This document shows, piece after piece, positions 7,139 through 8,353 of a DNA stretch of 8,353 bases. This stretch comes from Spirochaetota bacterium (lineage in GTDB: Bacteria; Spirochaetota; UBA4802; JAFGJZ01), in contig JAEWVM010000132.1 of the NCBI GenBank assembly GCA_023396615.1, positions 1-8,353 of the forward strand, written 5' to 3'. The notes below the pieces were generated by a model. That model was not told where the DNA came from and made no database searches. It saw only the letters and a list, made by a program, of their open reading frames with translations. Within the stretch, counting starts at the first letter, position 1. Each line of letters opens with the position of its first letter. A program made the position numbers and the translations under genes.

Positions 7139-7321
7139 ATGCAGACAACGGTCAAACAGGAAGCATTGAAAGCAATTTCTTCCCTGCCTGAAACGGCAAC
7201 TATAGAAGATATGATGTACCGCCTTTATGTAATCGAAAAAGTGAACAAGGGTCTCGACGATGTCAATAACGGCCGAGTCACTTCTCACGATAATCTTATC
7301 AAAGAAATGCAGAAATGGTAA
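7139..7321 (+). CDS. Antitoxin of a RelE/ParE-type toxin-antitoxin pair
   Basis: A 60-residue protein with start ATG at 7139 and GAGGGA nine bases before it. It has an N-terminal helix-rich part (TTVKQEALKAISSLPETA), the segment TIEDMMYRLYVIEKVNKGLDD and an SHDNLIKEMQKW tail. This matches a common family of small antitoxins found directly upstream of RelE/ParE toxins, usually described with an EDIMYRLYV-like core and a C-terminal 'SHEE..K.KW' segment. The tail would wrap the toxin. No obvious DNA-binding ribbon-helix-helix is visible, so the mode of autoregulation is unclear. The stop overlaps the toxin start by seven bases, giving translational coupling. Codon use is closer to the chromosomal genes than to the two A+T-rich neighbours. 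Confidence 0.85.
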   Translation: MQTTVKQEALKAISSLPETATIEDMMYRLYVIEKVNKGLDDVNNGRVTSHDNLIKEMQKW

Positions 7322-7605
7322 ATTGGTCTGACAATTCCAAGAAACAACTCGCTTCCATATTCGCTTACATCGCCGAAGATTCAAAAGTTTACGCACGGAA
7401 AATGATCAACAATATTACAGATCAAGTCAAAAAGCTGGATAATTTTCCGGAAATGGGGAATGTCGTTTCAGAGTTCAAGGACGAAAATATCCGCGAAATT
7501 CATTTTGCCCCTTACCGCATTGTATACCTTGTCAGATCAGATGGCGTCACTATTCTTGCCGTTATTCACTCAAAACAAAACATGAGAAACAATATCATAA
7601 ATTAA
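7315..7605 (+). CDS. RelE/ParE family toxin
   Basis: A 96-residue protein of normal length for the family. It starts VNWSDNSKKQLASIFAYIAEDS, the usual strand plus two-helix opening with W4 and the 'A..l..I..YI...s' pattern. It continues QVKKLDNFPEMGNVV (the LxxfPxxG turn), NIREIHFAPYRIVYLV (R60, Y67, R68, Y71) and VTILAVIHSKQNM, with H85 near the C-terminus. These landmarks are intact, so the toxin looks functional. The 'P.YRIVY' and 'VIH...' pattern is shared by ParE (gyrase poison) and RelE (ribosome-dependent mRNase) branches, and I cannot separate them by sequence alone. Its ATG lies inside the antitoxin gene, seven bases before that gene's end. It has no strong ribosome site of its own, so antitoxin is probably made first. 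Confidence 0.9.
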   Translation: MVNWSDNSKKQLASIFAYIAEDSKVYARKMINNITDQVKKLDNFPEMGNVVSEFKDENIREIHFAPYRIVYLVRSDGVTILAVIHSKQNMRNNIIN

Positions 7606-7623
7606 ACAATCTAAGGTGCTTCA

Positions 7624-7750
7624 ATTAAACCGAATATTATTCTTAAACCAGCGAAAGAAGGCGATTTCAACGTGTCCGTCCCTGCTTTTTGCGGCTGCTT
7701 CACTTTGAGCTACACCAAAGCAAGAAATGAATGATAGAAAAAGCCTTTAA
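7624..7750 (+). pseudogene. Decayed HicB-like antitoxin fragment
   Basis: Reading from 7624, the frame gives IKPNIILKPAKEG followed by DFNVSVPAFCGCFTLSYTKA. This strongly resembles the N-terminus of HicB-family proteins (typical form: IL.PA.EGGFNVSVPALPGCFTQGDTKEEA). The first codon is ATT, not ATG, yet AAGGTG sits five bases before it, as if a start codon had been lost. The frame stops at TGA 7732-7734. Shifting by one base from 7718 recovers KQEMNDRKSL, resembling the expected 'KQEAMNDIEKAF' helix if several bases were deleted. Similarity ends at about 7750, and palindrome cluster B begins at 7755. The C-terminal DNA-binding half is missing and no hicA toxin is found nearby. It lies 18 bases after the RelE/ParE toxin gene. 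The identification is by eye from about 30 residues. Confidence 0.6.
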
Positions 7751-7754
7751 AAAC

Positions 7755-8011
7755 GTCCGACGCAGTCGGACACTAAGGCGGTAGGAGAACCGCCATCGAG
7801 GCGCTTCAATATTTGACAGGAGGTCAAAATAAAAGCGCCTCGTAACGCGCGTCCGCAGCATCCGGCAAAGCCGGTGCGAGGAATTCGCGCGACAAGCCCC
7901 GCGCAGCGGTGCCCTTTTCTTTCGCCGATTTCTTTTGGGCACGCAAAAGAAATCGGCAAACGGATTTAAAAGGTGCGGAGCACCTTTTGCGTATTGCATG
8001 ACACCATGCAA
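7755..8011. repeat. Palindrome cluster B (about nine consecutive hairpins)
   Basis: Gene-free, GC-rich run of inverted repeats. In order: GTCCGAC-GCA-GTCGGAC (7755-7771); GGCGGT/ACCGCC (7777-7794); CGAGGCGCTT/AAGCGCCTCG (7797-7842) enclosing TTTGAC/GTCAAA (7812-7828); CGCGCG/CGCGCG (7846-7891) enclosing CCGGC-AAA-GCCGG (7862-7874); CCGC-GCA-GCGG (7899-7909); GCCGATTTCTTTT/AAAAGAAATCGGC, 13-base perfect arms with an 8-base loop (7924-7957); AAAAGGTGC-GGA-GCACCTTTT (7968-7988); and TTGCATG-ACAC-CATGCAA (7994-8011). Almost no base lies outside a hairpin. Open frames across it on the minus strand (for example 7700-8104) are low-complexity, arginine/leucine-rich products of the repeats and not credible genes. 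Some hairpins could stop toxin-antitoxin transcripts, but no clean T-tract terminator is present. Confidence 0.88.
7961..8009 (-). repeat. Composite 49-base repeat, copy 2 (inverted partner at 5616-5663)
   Basis: Read on the minus strand this is GCATGGTGTCATGC, AATACGC, AAAAGGTGC-TCC-GCACC, TTTTAAATCCG. It matches the copy in cluster A apart from the loop triplet, one linker base and one extra T. It is followed about 65 bases further on, at 7896-7887, by CTTGTCGCGC. The same ten-base word occurs at 5746-5755 in cluster A, in the matching orientation and order, so the relationship extends beyond this block. Confidence 0.9.
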
Positions 8012-8121
8012 AAACGAAAGATTACTCATATTTCGTGCAATCTTCATTTTTTTATCTTGATTTATTATGCAAAATGCATCACTGAAGATATCATATTGAA
8101 TCATTAATTTAAAGAGGAAAA
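8012..8121 (+). promoter_or_regulatory. Upstream region of the substrate-binding protein gene
   Basis: A+T-rich leader and probable promoter. A TATTAT (8063-8068) or TATCAT (8089-8094) could serve as -10, but no good -35 is placed for either. ATGCA-AAA-TGCAT (8067-8079) is a short palindrome that could be an operator for a sugar regulator. AGATT (8020-8024) and AATCT (8039-8043) can pair and are followed within a few bases by ATTTTTTTA, a weak terminator-like shape. AGAGG (8113-8117) is the ribosome site. Confidence 0.35.
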
Positions 8122-8353
8122 ATGAAAAAAATCACATTGGCATTATGCATTTTATGTACTTTTATATTTTCATCCGCGCAGGCGAATCAGCAAAGAAGAA
8201 AAGTTTTATTATGGTCTTTTGCCGAAAATAACTGCGAAGAATGGAAAAGAAGAAAAGATGATATTGATAAAAAATTCAATGTCGATCTTCAGATCGAACT
8301 TTTCGCCCAAAATACTTTTATTCAGCGGCTTCAGGCTGTGATGATGGATGGAG
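8122..8353 (+). CDS. ABC transporter substrate-binding protein, N-terminal part (runs off right edge)
   Basis: 77 residues are visible. The start ATG at 8122 follows AGAGGAAAA. MKKITLALCILCTFIFSSAQA is a classical signal peptide with a likely signal peptidase I site after AQA (residue 21). Cysteines at 9 and 12 do not form a normal lipobox, so a soluble periplasmic protein is favoured. The mature start RKVLLWSFAENNCEEWKRR, then FNVDLQIELFAQNTFIQRLQAVMMDG, is the first lobe of family 1 extracellular solute-binding proteins. These capture sugars or oligosaccharides for ABC importers: a 'v.lWsfa....ew' first strand, then an 'Fiqklqa.m.dG' helix. Permease and ATPase genes would be expected to the right, outside the window. 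The substrate cannot be told from this fragment. Confidence 0.88.
   Translation, partial: MKKITLALCILCTFIFSSAQANQQRRKVLLWSFAENNCEEWKRRKDDIDKKFNVDLQIELFAQNTFIQRLQAVMMDG

Noticed and set aside
5586..8011. Integron attC sites, because small cargo genes including a toxin-antitoxin pair lie between palindromes
   Set aside because: I find no paired RYYYAAC/GTTRRRY core sites in the arrays, no integrase, and the cargo genes are not all in one orientation.
8017..8050. Intrinsic terminator with AAGATT/AATCTT stem before a T run
   Set aside because: The stem is only about six A+T-rich pairs with a 15-base loop, and it lies over 400 bases beyond the toxin gene. Too weak to call.
7700..8104. A 134-residue minus-strand frame (and a 70-residue one at 7747-7959) across cluster B
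   Set aside because: It is read through consecutive palindromes, is rich in R, L and C with no domain pattern, and has no credible ribosome site. It is a by-product of the GC-rich repeats.

Overview
The window looks like chromosome from a moderately A+T-rich bacterium. My best guess is a Treponema-like spirochaete. That guess rests on the style of the biosynthetic genes, on dense clusters of GC-rich palindromes in intergenic DNA, and on a sugar-ABC-type binding protein at the right edge. I have no rRNA or marker gene to confirm it.

Left part (1-5513), all on the minus strand, is core amino-acid metabolism. Transcription runs from right to left: homoserine dehydrogenase (4233-5513), threonine synthase (2899-4233), a membrane protein with a signal-peptidase-like domain (2071-2868 or 2898), a 155-base gap, then the N-terminal 638 residues of glutamate synthase large subunit (gltB), which runs off the left edge. 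hom and thrC overlap in TGATG and form an obvious threonine unit. The peptidase-like gene follows with no gap and is the unexpected member. gltB is probably a separate transcript.

Middle part (5586-8011) is an accessory island. It is framed by two clusters of palindromes (A, 5586-5848; B, 7755-8011). Each cluster carries one copy of the same 48/49-base composite repeat, in opposite orientations, and a second short shared word in the same relative order. Between them lie an 87-residue gene of unknown function (minus), an A+T-rich secreted or lipoprotein-like gene of unknown function (minus), a plus-strand antitoxin/RelE-ParE toxin pair with a 7-base overlap, and a decayed HicB-like antitoxin fragment whose reading frame breaks just before cluster B begins.

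Right edge (8122-8353) holds the start of a plus-strand ABC transporter substrate-binding protein with a signal peptide.

The most interesting structure is the pair of inverted palindrome clusters around small-gene cargo. Hairpin stems in the shared repeat are kept while the loop changes, and most hairpins have three-base loops. A toxin-antitoxin pair and a broken antitoxin sit directly beside one cluster. No transposase or integrase is visible, so any mobility would have to be supplied elsewhere.
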